NCBI RefSeq assembly: GCF_017497985.1
Contig: NZ_JAGDFV010000007.1
Location: forward strand, 1-64,000
Length of the DNA: 64,000 nucleotides
Direction of reading: 5' to 3'
Origin: Meiothermus sp. CFH 77666
GTDB lineage: Bacteria; Deinococcota; Deinococci; Deinococcales; Thermaceae
Below are positions 51,134 through 60,536 of this stretch, one piece after another. The translations under genes were made by a program, and so were the position numbers. Under the pieces are notes generated by a model that made no database searches, was not told the DNA's origin, and saw only the letters and a list, made by a program, of their open reading frames with translations. Position 1 is the first letter of the stretch. Each line of letters starts with the position of its first letter.

Positions 51134-53044
51134 ATGGACGACCAACTTTTCTTCCGGGGCCTCGCCAGCCAGATTGAAGCGCTAGACATGTATCGCTCTG
51201 CCGACCTGCAAGCCCGGGTGCGCCGCTACCTGCCCGACCTGCTCACGGGCCTGCAAGCGGTCTATGCCGAGGCCCCCCAGGTGGTCGAACGTGTTGCCCG
51301 CGTGGTTGGGCGCAACCTGGCCGAGCGCCCACCGGATTTGCAGGCTTTGGATCTCGAGCGCATCCACACCCCGGACTGGTTTCAAAAACCCCACATGCAC
51401 GGCTACATCGCCTACGCCGACCGCTTCGCCGGGAACCTGAAAGGGGTGGCCGAGCGCATTCCTTACCTGAAGGAGCTGGGCATCCGCTACCTGCACCTGA
51501 TGCCCCTGCTGCTGCCCCGCGAGGGCGAAAACGACGGGGGCTACGCAGTGGCCGACTACCGCCGGGTGCGCCCCGACCTCGGCAGCATGGACGACCTGCA
51601 AGCGCTCTGCACCCAGCTCCGCCGGGAGGGCATCAGCCTCTGCCTGGATCTGGTCCTGAACCACGTGGCCCGCGAACACCCCTGGGCTGTGGCCGCCCGC
51701 CAGGGCGACCCCAGGTACCGCGCGTACTTCTATGTCTATCCCGACCGCACGATGCCCGACGCATTCGAGCGCACCCTGCCCGAAATCTTCCCCGACTTCG
51801 CCCCCGGCAACTTCACCTGGGACGACGAGCTAGAGGGCTGGGTCTGGACCACCTTCAATAGCTGGCAGTGGGACGTGAACTGGAGCAACCCTGAGGTGTT
51901 TCTGGAGTACCTCGACCTGATTTTGTGGCTGGCCAACCGGGGGGTGGAGGTCTTCCGGCTGGATGCCATCGCCTTCACCTGGAAGCGCCTGGGTACGAAC
52001 TGCCAGAACCAGCCCGAGGTACACGCCCTCACCCAGGCCCTGCGAGCGGCGGTGCGGATGGGCGCGCCGGCGGTGGCCTTCAAGGCCGAGGCCATCGTGG
52101 CCCCGGAAGACCTGATTGCCTACCTGGGCACCGGAGCGCACTACGGCAAGGTCTCCGAGCTGGCCTACCACAACACCCTGATGGTGCAGATCTGGAGCAG
52201 CCTGGCCAGCCGCGATACCCGCCTCTTTACCCAGGCCCTCCAGCGCTTTCCGGAAAAGCCCCCCACCACCGCCTGGGCCACCTACCTGCGCTGCCACGAC
52301 GACATCGGCTGGGCCATTTCCGACACCGACGCCGCCGCCGTGGGGCTCGAGGGGGCCGCCCACCGTCGCTTTCTGTCCGAGTTCTACCGGGGCGAGTTTC
52401 CAGGGTCGTTTGCGCGGGGGATGCACTTTCAGGAGAACCCCGTCACCGGCGACCGCCGCACCTCGGGCAGTGCGGCCAGCCTGGCGGGCCTCGAGACCGC
52501 GCTCGAGTCCGGCCACCCCCGCCTGATTAACCTGGCCCTCGAGCGCCTCCTGCTGGCCCATGCGGTCTTTATCGGCTACGGCGAGGGCATCCCGCTCCTC
52601 TACATGGGCGACGAGCTGGGCCTGCTCAACGACTACGACTACGGGCAAGAACCCGCCCACCAAGACGACAACCGCTGGCTGCACCGGCCCCGGATGGACT
52701 GGGCCAAAGCCGAACGGCGCAAGCAGGCAGGCACGGTGGAGCATCGGCTCTTCCAGGGCATAAGAGCGCTGCTGGAAGCCCGCGCCCGCACCCCCCAGCT
52801 CCACGCGGCCTTTCCCACCCGCCCCCTCTGGCAGCTCAACCCTCATCTGCTGGTGCTAAAGCGCCCCCACCCTGAGGGCACCCTGGTACAGGTTTACAAT
52901 TTCAGCGAGCAAGACCAGGCCCTCCCCTGGGAAACCCTGCGGGCCGAGGGCATTGTGCAGCCTTTTGATCTGATCACCCAGGCCCCCGCCCCGGCCTACC
53001 TGATGCCCTACGCCCGGCTGTGGCTTACCCAGCACCGGCTATGA
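51134..53044 (+). CDS. Amylosucrase (GH13)
   Basis: 636 residues, the length of amylosucrases. An all-alpha N-terminal domain (about 1-90) precedes the TIM barrel. Catalytic motifs: nucleophile Asp in [16 protein letters not shown], acid/base Glu in [14 protein letters not shown], and third Asp in [12 protein letters not shown]. The FHRP-type conserved Asn-His is in [14 protein letters not shown]. Amylosucrase uses sucrose to extend alpha-glucan and releases fructose, and it also isomerises sucrose. The start is ATG 51134; TAGAAT lies 10 nt upstream. It is followed 11 nt later by an alpha-glucosidase, which makes a sucrose-use unit. Confidence 0.9.
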   Translation: MDDQLFFRGLASQIEALDMYRSADLQARVRRYLPDLLTGLQAVYAEAPQVVERVARVVGRNLAERPPDLQALDLERIHTPDWFQKPHMHGYIAYADRFAGNLKGVAERIPYLKELGIRYLHLMPLLLPREGENDGGYAVADYRRVRPDLGSMDDLQALCTQLRREGISLCLDLVLNHVAREHPWAVAARQGDPRYRAYFYVYPDRTMPDAFERTLPEIFPDFAPGNFTWDDELEGWVWTTFNSWQWDVNWSNPEVFLEYLDLILWLANRGVEVFRLDAIAFTWKRLGTNCQNQPEVHALTQALRAAVRMGAPAVAFKAEAIVAPEDLIAYLGTGAHYGKVSELAYHNTLMVQIWSSLASRDTRLFTQALQRFPEKPPTTAWATYLRCHDDIGWAISDTDAAAVGLEGAAHRRFLSEFYRGEFPGSFARGMHFQENPVTGDRRTSGSAASLAGLETALESGHPRLINLALERLLLAHAVFIGYGEGIPLLYMGDELGLLNDYDYGQEPAHQDDNRWLHRPRMDWAKAERRKQAGTVEHRLFQGIRALLEARARTPQLHAAFPTRPLWQLNPHLLVLKRPHPEGTLVQVYNFSEQDQALPWETLRAEGIVQPFDLITQAPAPAYLMPYARLWLTQHRL

Positions 53045-53055
53045 AGGAGCTTTGT

Positions 53056-54645
53056 ATGGAATGGTGGAAAACCGCTAGCATCTATCAGATTTACCCGCGC
53101 AGCTTCCAGGACTCAAACGGCGACGGCATCGGCGACCTGCCGGGCATCCGCAAGCGCCTCGGCTATATCCGCGACCTGGGCTTCGATGCCATCTGGCTCT
53201 CGCCTTTTTACAAAAGCCCCATGAAGGACTTCGGCTACGACGTGGCCGACTACTGCGATGTAGACCCCATCTTCGGCACCCTGAAAGACTTCGACGGGCT
53301 GCTCGAGGACGCCCACCGGCTGGGCCTGAAGGTGCTGATCGACTTCGTGCCCAACCACACCTCCGACCAGCACCCCTGGTTTTTGGAGTCGCGCTCATCA
53401 CGCGACAACCCCAAACGCGACTGGTACGTCTGGCGCGACCCGGCCCCGGACGGCGGCCCCCCCAACAACTGGCAAGCCTACTTCGGCGGGCCTTCCTGGA
53501 CCTTCGACGAAAAAACCGGGCAGTACTACCTGCACCAGTTTTTGCCCGAGCAGCCCGACCTCAACTGGCGCAACCCCGAGGTGCGCCAGGCCATGTACGA
53601 GGCCATGCGCTTCTGGCTGGATAAGGGCGTGGATGGCTTCCGCATTGATGTGATCTGGCTTTTGGTCGAAGACGCCCTCTTCCGCGACGAGCCCGACAAC
53701 CCCCACTACAAGCCCGGCGACATCGACCGCTTCCGTCACCTGCACATCTACCAGGAAGACCAGCCCGAGACCCGCGAGATTGTACAGGAGATGCGTGCAG
53801 TGCTGGACGAGTATCCCGGCCACCGGGTGATGGTGGGGGAAATCTACCTGCCCTACGAGCAGCTCATGCCCTACTACGGCACCCCTGAGAAACCCGGCTG
53901 CCACCTGCCCTTCAACTTCCACCTGATTTTTAGGGGCCTCTCCAACTGGACCGCCGAGAACATTCGCAGCATTGTGGAGGAGTACGAGCAGAGCCTGCCG
54001 CCCTTTGCCACCCCCAACTGGGTGCTGGGCAACCACGACCAGCACCGCCTGGCCACCCGCATCGGGCACGCCCAGGCCCGCGTGGCCGCCATGCTGCTCT
54101 TTACCCTGCGGGGCTCGCCCACCTGGTACTACGGCGACGAGATCGGCATGGTGGATGGGCAGATTCCCCCCGAAAAGGTGCAGGATCCCGCCGCCCTGCG
54201 CCAGCGCGGGGCCGCCGGTGAGCACGGCCTGGACCCGGGCCGCGACCCCGAGCGTACCCCCATGCAGTGGACGCCCCACGCCTACGCCGGGTTCAGTACG
54301 GTGGAGCCCTGGCTGCCCATCCATGCCGACTACCCCGAGCGCAACGTGGAGGCCCAGGACGCCGACCCCTTCTCCATGCTGACCCTGGTTCGCACCCTGC
54401 TGCTGGTGCGGCGGGAGACCCCGGCCCTGCTCGGCGGGGCCTACCAGACCTACAAGGCCCCCGAGGGGGTGCTGGCCTACCTGCGCGGGGGCGAGGTGCT
54501 GGTGGCGCTGAACTTTACCGGCGAACCCAGAAGTGTGTCCACGCCCGGCGGGGAGATTTTGCTTTCCACCCACCTTGACCGCTACGGAAAGGTGGAGAGG
54601 GTGCTCGAGCTCCGGCCCAACGAGGGCGTTATCGTTAAACTATGA
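53056..54645 (+). CDS. Alpha-glucosidase (GH13, oligo-1,6-glucosidase/trehalose-type group)
   Basis: 529 residues. YQIYPRSFQDSNGDGIGDLP is the GH13 N-terminal signature. Catalytic residues are Asp in GVDGFRIDVIWLL, Glu in RVMVGEIYLPYEQ and Asp in LGNHDQHRLATR. Conserved FVPNHTSDQHPWF is also present. Family members hydrolyse alpha-1,4, alpha-1,6 or sucrose linkages; Thermus relatives are known. ATG 53056 follows AAGGAGC. The last codons overlap the phosphatase gene by ATGA. Confidence 0.9.
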   Translation: MEWWKTASIYQIYPRSFQDSNGDGIGDLPGIRKRLGYIRDLGFDAIWLSPFYKSPMKDFGYDVADYCDVDPIFGTLKDFDGLLEDAHRLGLKVLIDFVPNHTSDQHPWFLESRSSRDNPKRDWYVWRDPAPDGGPPNNWQAYFGGPSWTFDEKTGQYYLHQFLPEQPDLNWRNPEVRQAMYEAMRFWLDKGVDGFRIDVIWLLVEDALFRDEPDNPHYKPGDIDRFRHLHIYQEDQPETREIVQEMRAVLDEYPGHRVMVGEIYLPYEQLMPYYGTPEKPGCHLPFNFHLIFRGLSNWTAENIRSIVEEYEQSLPPFATPNWVLGNHDQHRLATRIGHAQARVAAMLLFTLRGSPTWYYGDEIGMVDGQIPPEKVQDPAALRQRGAAGEHGLDPGRDPERTPMQWTPHAYAGFSTVEPWLPIHADYPERNVEAQDADPFSMLTLVRTLLLVRRETPALLGGAYQTYKAPEGVLAYLRGGEVLVALNFTGEPRSVSTPGGEILLSTHLDRYGKVERVLELRPNEGVIVKL

Positions 54646-55094
54646 TCCGGGTGCTTTTCGTCTGTATGGGCAACATCTGCCGCAGCCCCATGGCCGAGGG
54701 CATTTTGCGCCGCAAGCTGCGCGAGCGCGGGCTGGAGGGGCAGTTCGAGGTGGATTCGTGCGGCACCGGCGGCTGGCACGAGGGCGAGCCCGCCGACCCC
54801 CGCACCGAGCAGGTTCTGGCGCGGTACAACGCCCTGTTCCCCCACACCGCCCGCCGGGTTCGCGCCGAGGATCTGGATTACTTTGATCATATCTTTGTGA
54901 TGGACAAAGAAAACCTCTGGACGCTGGAGCGCATGTTCCCCGCACACCGGGGCAAGGCCCGGCTGCTCCTGGATTTGAACGGCGGGGGCGAGGTGCCCGA
55001 CCCCTACTACGGCGGCCTGGAGCAGTTCGAGCAGGTCTACCGGATGCTGGATGAGGCCCTCGAGGTGTTTCTGCAAACCCATGCACCCCGCTGA
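54642..55094 (+). CDS. Low-molecular-weight protein-tyrosine-phosphatase-like phosphatase
   Basis: 150 residues. The P-loop CX5R is VLFVCMGNICRSPMAEGILR, with the general-acid Asp in GGEVPDPYYGG. Length is standard. It immediately precedes and overlaps (14 nt) a fructosamine-kinase-family gene. In several bacteria, including Thermus, this pairing is known, and the phosphatase acts on phosphorylated ribulosamines/erythrulosamines rather than phosphotyrosine. A sugar-phosphate repair role is therefore the better reading here. Confidence 0.88.
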   Translation: MIRVLFVCMGNICRSPMAEGILRRKLRERGLEGQFEVDSCGTGGWHEGEPADPRTEQVLARYNALFPHTARRVRAEDLDYFDHIFVMDKENLWTLERMFPAHRGKARLLLDLNGGGEVPDPYYGGLEQFEQVYRMLDEALEVFLQTHAPR

Positions 55095-55872
55095 ACTGCT
55101 GCGCCAGGCCCGGCTCAAGGAATACCCCCTCCAGCCCCTGCAGGGCGGCGATATGGGCCAGGTCTGGCGGGCCGGGCCCTACGTGGTCAAAACCCACCCC
55201 AGCCCGCCCGCCGGCCTGTTCCAAGCCGAGGCCCGCGGGCTTTTTGCCCTCTTCCAGGCGGGTATTCGCGTCCCTGAGGTGCACTGGGCCAGCAACGAGG
55301 GGCTGGTTATGGAATACCTGCCGCCGGGGGAGCCGGACTGGGAAAAGCTGGCCCGGATGCTGGCCGGCCTGCACCGGCTGCGCCCCCCGGCCTATGGCTG
55401 GGACGACCGGGTCTTTCTGGGCCGGTTTGAGCTGCCGAGCGGAACCCAGAGCAACTGGCAAAGCTTCTGGCTCGAAAAGCGCATCCAGCCCCTTCTGGAA
55501 GCCACCTGGAACCAGTTGGGGCCGCTGGGGCCCCGGGTCGAAGCCCTGTTCAAGGAGCCCCTGCCCCAGGAAGGCCCGGCCCTGATCCACGGCGATCTGT
55601 GGCAGGGGAATGTGCTCCATGCCCAGGGAGGGCCGGCCCTGCTGGATCCCTCGGTCTGGTGGGGCGAACGGGCGGTAGACCTGGCCATGATGACCCTGTT
55701 CGGCGGCTTTCCGGCCCCGTTCTGGAAGATCTATCGCGTGCTCTACCCCATTCCCCCCGAGGTTGAACTGGCCCTTCCGCGCTACCAGCTCTACTACCTG
55801 CTGGTACACGTGCATTTTTTTGGCTCAAGCTACCTGCCCCTGCTGTTGCGCACCCTCGAGGCCGCCAAATAG
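55081..55872 (+). CDS. Fructosamine/ribulosamine-3-kinase family protein
   Basis: 263 residues with a protein-kinase-like (APH) fold. Seen are VKTHPSPPAGLFQAEARGL, NEGLVMEYLPPGEPDW, the catalytic loop ALIHGDLWQGNVL and the metal-binding LLDPSVWWGERAVDLAMMTL. Bacterial members phosphorylate ketoamines on free lysine or protein, making them unstable so that glycation is reversed. It is coupled to the phosphatase gene and lies at the end of the amylosucrase/glucosidase unit. Those enzymes release fructose and glucose, likely sources of glycation at high temperature. Confidence 0.87.
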   Translation: MHPAELLRQARLKEYPLQPLQGGDMGQVWRAGPYVVKTHPSPPAGLFQAEARGLFALFQAGIRVPEVHWASNEGLVMEYLPPGEPDWEKLARMLAGLHRLRPPAYGWDDRVFLGRFELPSGTQSNWQSFWLEKRIQPLLEATWNQLGPLGPRVEALFKEPLPQEGPALIHGDLWQGNVLHAQGGPALLDPSVWWGERAVDLAMMTLFGGFPAPFWKIYRVLYPIPPEVELALPRYQLYYLLVHVHFFGSSYLPLLLRTLEAAK

Positions 55873-55922
55873 CGCAAATACCAACCCTGGGCGTGTGGCC
55901 AGCTTTTAGCGATGCATGAAAT

Positions 55923-55989
55923 GGGGGTAGGTGGTGGGAGGTGGGCGATAGGTTTCAACGTCTAAAACCTACCCCTTACCTCCCTCCTC
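55923..55989. repeat. Heptamer repeat tract, class C, arranged as an inverted repeat
   Basis: Left arm units are GGGGGTA, GGTGGTG, GGAGGTG, GGCGATA (55923-55950). The right arm (from about 55963) reads CCTACCCCTTACCTCCCTCC, the complementary form. The two arms can fold back on each other. Confidence 0.65.
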
Positions 55990-56080
55990 GAAGGTGTTCA
56001 AGTAAAGTCGGCATAGAGCGCTCTTCGCATAAAGTGAGTCTCCTGAGCCTTAAGAATCCTCTGTCCCAAACAGAACAGTC

Positions 56081-56142
56081 GCCGCCCAGAAACTCGAAAA
56101 CATGCGTCTGGCCCCAGACGCATTCTCGTTTTCGCGGGCGGC
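56081..56142. ncRNA. 62-nt stem-loop element (possible RNA or MITE)
   Basis: Outer arms GCCGCCC (56081-56087) and GGGCGGC (56136-56142). Inner arms ATGCGTCTGG (56102-56111) and CCAGACGCAT (56114-56123) are perfect, with a 2-nt loop. The arms between are A-rich on the left and T-rich on the right. No coding frame is convincing. Confidence 0.45.
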
Positions 56143-56149
56143 AAGGTCT

Positions 56150-56175
56150 GTGAAGGGCACAATAATACCCTTCAC
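56150..56175. promoter_or_regulatory. 8-bp perfect hairpin or dyad
   Basis: GTGAAGGG (56150-56157) and CCCTTCAC (56168-56175) with a 10-nt AT-rich loop, directly after the larger stem-loop. Confidence 0.4.
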
Positions 56176-56350
56176 GTAACGATTTCTGGGTCAAATCCAC
56201 CGTATTTCTCCCCCAGAGCCCCTATCCTCGAGGGTGTAGGCTACCCCTCAGGTGCGCCTGCCCGACGTCGCCTGCTACAATACCGGATACTTTTAGCACC
56301 ACCTGGGGGTAACCTGCGCCAGTCTGCAAATTGCCCCCAATCTGCTTTCT

Positions 56351-57109
56351 ATGGATGGTACCTTCGAGCTGCTGGGCCCCATCGAAATCCTGCAACTGCT
56401 CTCGCACGCCGGACAGACGGGGGCGTTCAAGGTGCCGGGGGGCGAGGTCTACCTCGAGCGCGGCCAGCCCGTACACGCCCAGTACAGGGGCAAAACCGGC
56501 AAGGACGGGCTGCTGGAGATTCTGGCTCTGAGCGAGGGCAAGTTTCGCTATCTGAAGGGCGAGCGGGCCAAACAGTCGAGCTTACAGGGTTCGCTGGATA
56601 ACTACTTGCTCGAGGCCATCCGCTTCCTGGATGCCCGCCTCGACCTGAGCCCCTTCGACCAGGTGCAGCTTACCGATGCCAACCGCACCACCCACCTCAC
56701 CCTTTCGCCCGACGAGTTCGAGCTGCTCCGGCACATGAGCAAGCCCATCAGCCTCTTCGACCTTGCGGCCATCAGCGGCATTTCCAGTGATGTGGTTCAG
56801 CTCAACATAAGCCGGTTGGCCCGGCTGGGGCTGGTGCAGATCACCGCCCGCACCCCGCGCACGGTGCGTCTGGTAGTGGGCCGCCTGGAGGGCTCGAGCG
56901 CAGCCCGCCTCGATACCGATCTTCTCCGGGCCTGGCGCAGCCATTTTGGCCCCTTCAGCCAGGTTGAAGTGCGCACCGAAGAACGCATCCTGCAAATGCC
57001 CGTCGAGGCCAGAAGCAACGTCGGGCCACAACTGCTGCTCTCCTCCGATGCCCTGTTCTTCTACAACCTGCGGGTAGGGCAGGAGGTGCTGGTCTGGCCG
57101 TCTTTGTAA
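56351..57109 (+). CDS. DUF4388 (PATAN-like) domain protein with winged-helix segment
   Basis: 252 residues. The N-terminal ~90 residues match DUF4388/PATAN: MDGTFELLGPIEILQLLSHA, QTGAFKVPGGEVYLERGQPV, DGLLEILALSEGKFRYL. PATAN domains are found in two-component and gliding/motility regulators. A middle region (about 115-170, LSPDEFELLRHMSKPISLFD, then SRLARLGLVQI) looks like a winged helix. The C-terminal ~80 residues are not recognised. It has its own upstream region with a possible TACAAT box. Its role is probably signalling, with no further detail possible. Confidence 0.72.
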   Translation: MDGTFELLGPIEILQLLSHAGQTGAFKVPGGEVYLERGQPVHAQYRGKTGKDGLLEILALSEGKFRYLKGERAKQSSLQGSLDNYLLEAIRFLDARLDLSPFDQVQLTDANRTTHLTLSPDEFELLRHMSKPISLFDLAAISGISSDVVQLNISRLARLGLVQITARTPRTVRLVVGRLEGSSAARLDTDLLRAWRSHFGPFSQVEVRTEERILQMPVEARSNVGPQLLLSSDALFFYNLRVGQEVLVWPSL

Positions 57110-57186
57110 ACCCCACAGTCATCCTCCAGTCATGCCCTCCGGGATAACCTCTACCCATCGCAAACAAGCGATACAAGGAGGTACCG

Positions 57187-58293
57187 GTGAAACCACCCTT
57201 CCGCTTCAACCAACTGGCAGCCTGGGCCGCCGCGATGCTCTCGGCCCTGGGGCTGGCCGCCGCCGACCTGCGCATCTCAAGCTATGGCTACAACCCCAAC
57301 ATGACGGTCAACGCCCCCAACGGGTTTAGCGTCACCCTCGAGAACACCGGCCCCGACCCTGCCAGCAATGTGCGCCTCAAAACCACGCTGCCCGACGGAG
57401 CCGAGCTGATTCCCAGCGCAGGGTGTACACAAGCAGGCGCAGAGGTGACCTGCACCCTGCCCGACCTGGCGGTGGGGCGCAGCGTCTCGCAGAGGGTGCG
57501 CTTTATTCCGCGCAGCGTAGCCAAGGTGCGGGTGGAGTTCGAGGTTCTGGGTAGCAACGACGACAACCCCACCAACAACCGCGCGGGTTACGACGCCTAC
57601 GTTTTTCCGCAGAACGTCCTCGAGGTCAAAGCGGGCAGCGCCAACCCGGCCCCCCGCGAAGCCAGCAAAGGGCAAAAGAACCTGCCGGTCTTGCAGTTCA
57701 CCCTTACCAACAAAACCGAGTTCCCCGCCATTTTCGACGATGTGGATCAAAAACCCCCCATTTACGTGAACCGCATCTTCTTGAAGGCATCGGGCACCGG
57801 CCACGAGGCCAAAGACCTGACCGCCGTGCGGCTCTACGAAGACACCAACGCCAACGGCAGGGTGGATGCCGGTGAACGGCTGGTGCAAACCTTGGTGTTC
57901 CCCACAGACGACGGCACCCTGGTGCTGGGCAGGCCCAGCCTGTACCCGGACTCGCCGGAATCCCGGCAGGTCACCTACCTGGTCACCTACGACCTCGACG
58001 ATCAGGTACGCCCGGGAAGCCTGGGCACCCTGGCCGCAGGCTTGGGTCTGGGCCTCCTGGCCCTGGGGTTCCTAGCCGGGGGCCCGGCCCAACGCCGCAG
58101 GCGGCCCCTCTTGTCGCTGATGATGCTCGCAACCCTGGTGCTAGGGGCCTGCACCCAGCCGGCCCCCTCCCAGCCCGAGCCCACCGCGTTCACCTACAGC
58201 CTGAAGGTCACCGTGGTGGAAACCGACAGCGCCTTCGACCTATTGGAAGGCACCTTGCCCATCGGCGGGGCAACCCTGACGGTAGCCCGGTAA
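57187..58293 (+). CDS. DUF11-like surface protein with internal lipobox (possible gene fusion)
   Basis: 368 residues, GTG start after AAGGAGGT. A signal peptide (AAWAAAMLSALGLAAA) precedes a DUF11-like beta-sandwich (about 27-120; GFSVTLENTGPDPASNVRLK), then a second region with an EF-loop-like DTNANGRVDAGE (about 220-235). Near 280-300 a glycine/leucine membrane segment is followed by RRRR, like GlyGly-CTERM sorting tails. Directly after it comes LLSLMMLATLVLGACTQPAP, a full lipoprotein signal with lipobox, then about 45 residues of strand-rich sequence. This looks like two exported proteins joined in frame. Confidence 0.65.
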   Translation: MKPPFRFNQLAAWAAAMLSALGLAAADLRISSYGYNPNMTVNAPNGFSVTLENTGPDPASNVRLKTTLPDGAELIPSAGCTQAGAEVTCTLPDLAVGRSVSQRVRFIPRSVAKVRVEFEVLGSNDDNPTNNRAGYDAYVFPQNVLEVKAGSANPAPREASKGQKNLPVLQFTLTNKTEFPAIFDDVDQKPPIYVNRIFLKASGTGHEAKDLTAVRLYEDTNANGRVDAGERLVQTLVFPTDDGTLVLGRPSLYPDSPESRQVTYLVTYDLDDQVRPGSLGTLAAGLGLGLLALGFLAGGPAQRRRRPLLSLMMLATLVLGACTQPAPSQPEPTAFTYSLKVTVVETDSAFDLLEGTLPIGGATLTVAR

Positions 58294-58299
58294 AACAAG

Positions 58300-58339
58300 G
58301 CCCAGGAGCCATTCAGGCTCCTGGGCTGAGGGCTTTTTT
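58300..58339. terminator. Strong bidirectional terminator
   Basis: GCCCAGGAGCC (58300-58310) and GGCTCCTGGGC (58316-58326) form a perfect 11-bp stem with a 5-nt loop. GGGCTTTTTT follows on the plus strand and TTGTTTTA on the minus strand. Confidence 0.85.
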
Positions 58340-58676
58340 AGCTTTTCTTGCCCAGGCGCTCCTGCGCAGCCTTGGCCAGTTCCTCGGCTTTGGCCCTGGC
58401 CTGTTCGGCGGCGTGCTGGGCCTGTTCACTCAGGTGCTTGAGCTGGTCGGGCACCCCGTCGCCGTCTTTGTCCAGGTTGGACTTGAGCTCCTCGAACCTG
58501 GCTTTGGCCTGTTCGGCAGCCTGTTTGGCCTGGTTCATGACCCCCTCGAGCTGATCCGGCACCCCGTCGCCGTCCTTATCGAGGTTAGCCCTCACCTCAT
58601 TGAATTTGGCTTCAGCCTGCTTGAGAGCGTTTTCCGCCGCTTCGCGGGCCTTGTTGGCCAGTTCCCTGAAATCCAT
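58338..58676 (-). CDS. Tandem amphipathic-helix / DKDGDGVPD calcium-loop protein
   Basis: 112 residues without a signal peptide. Ala/Glu/Lys-rich helices (KAREAAENALKQAEAKF) alternate with two copies of NLDKDGDGVPDQL, about 33 residues apart, and the protein ends in another Ala-rich helix (KAEELAKAAQERL). The loop is the acidic calcium motif of thrombospondin type 3 and OmpA-like proteins, and the helices recall LEA or apolipoprotein-like sequences. Function is unknown. The gene shares the strong terminator with the convergent surface-protein gene. Confidence 0.65.
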   Translation of the reverse strand: MDFRELANKAREAAENALKQAEAKFNEVRANLDKDGDGVPDQLEGVMNQAKQAAEQAKARFEELKSNLDKDGDGVPDQLKHLSEQAQHAAEQARAKAEELAKAAQERLGKKS

Positions 58677-58734
58677 AATCGTCTCCCTCCGTTCTCAATC
58701 GTAGCACCCCGGTGTGACGGGGGTATGAAAGCGA

Positions 58735-58769
58735 AGGGTCGCACGTCCCAGGTCACAGGTTGCAGGCCC
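58735..58769. repeat. Heptamer repeat tract, class A (5 units)
   Basis: AGGGTCG, CACGTCC, CAGGTCA, CAGGTTG, CAGGCCC in continuous register. Confidence 0.75.
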
Positions 58770-58786
58770 GATCGTCGTTTCGTTCC

Positions 58787-58842
58787 GGATTCAAAAGACA
58801 GTTGACAACCCCAAAAGTTCCGGAGGCTGTCTTTTTGAATCC
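58787..58842. repeat. 15/16-bp inverted repeat downstream of glpK
   Basis: GGATTCAAAAGACAG (58787-58801) pairs with CTGTCTTTTTGAATCC (58827-58842) with a single bulged base and a 25-nt loop. It could terminate glpK transcription or be a remnant of a small element. Confidence 0.5.
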
Positions 58843-58974
58843 TAGAGCACCCTCTCTAGCGGTCGGCGAAAAGAGTGTCTCCCGCTCCAAGGGGCGGTAT
58901 CGCCCTCCACTACGCGTACAACTTCGGTCGGGTTGGTTCGTCCCCGCTCAGCAACTAACCAACCGAATCTGGTA

Positions 58975-60465
<1,491 letters not shown>

Positions 60466-60512
60466 AAAACCTCCTGTGCTCCGATTGTATCCCAAATCTA
60501 TCGCAAAACAGA

Positions 60513-60533
60513 TTTTAGATTTATAATCTAAAA
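60513..60533. promoter_or_regulatory. Perfect 9-bp dyad with embedded -10 box
   Basis: TTTTAGATT (60513-60521) and AATCTAAAA (60525-60533) flank TAT. The TATAAT at 60522-60527, 9 nt before the oxidoreductase ATG, is inside the dyad, so a bound repressor would block the promoter. It could also affect glpK. Confidence 0.6.
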
Positions 60534-60536
60534 AGC

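Larger units (their letters stand above)
55873..56350. other. Long intergenic region with palindromic structures
   Basis: 478 nt without a gene. It holds a class C heptamer palindrome (55923-55989), a 62-nt stem-loop (56081-56142) and an 8-bp hairpin (56150-56175). A TACAAT (56276-56281) could be a -10 box for the downstream DUF4388 gene. Confidence 0.6.
58677..58974. other. Intergenic region with class A heptamers and inverted repeats
   Basis: 298 nt. It contains class A heptamers (58735-58769), a long inverted repeat (58787-58842), and GGTTGGTT/AACCAACC arms further right (about 58931-58963). No gene was recognised. Confidence 0.55.

Noticed and set aside
54642-55094. Protein-tyrosine phosphatase controlling capsule export
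   Set aside because: No tyrosine kinase or polysaccharide export genes are near. The overlap with a ribulosamine-kinase-family gene points to sugar-phosphate repair.
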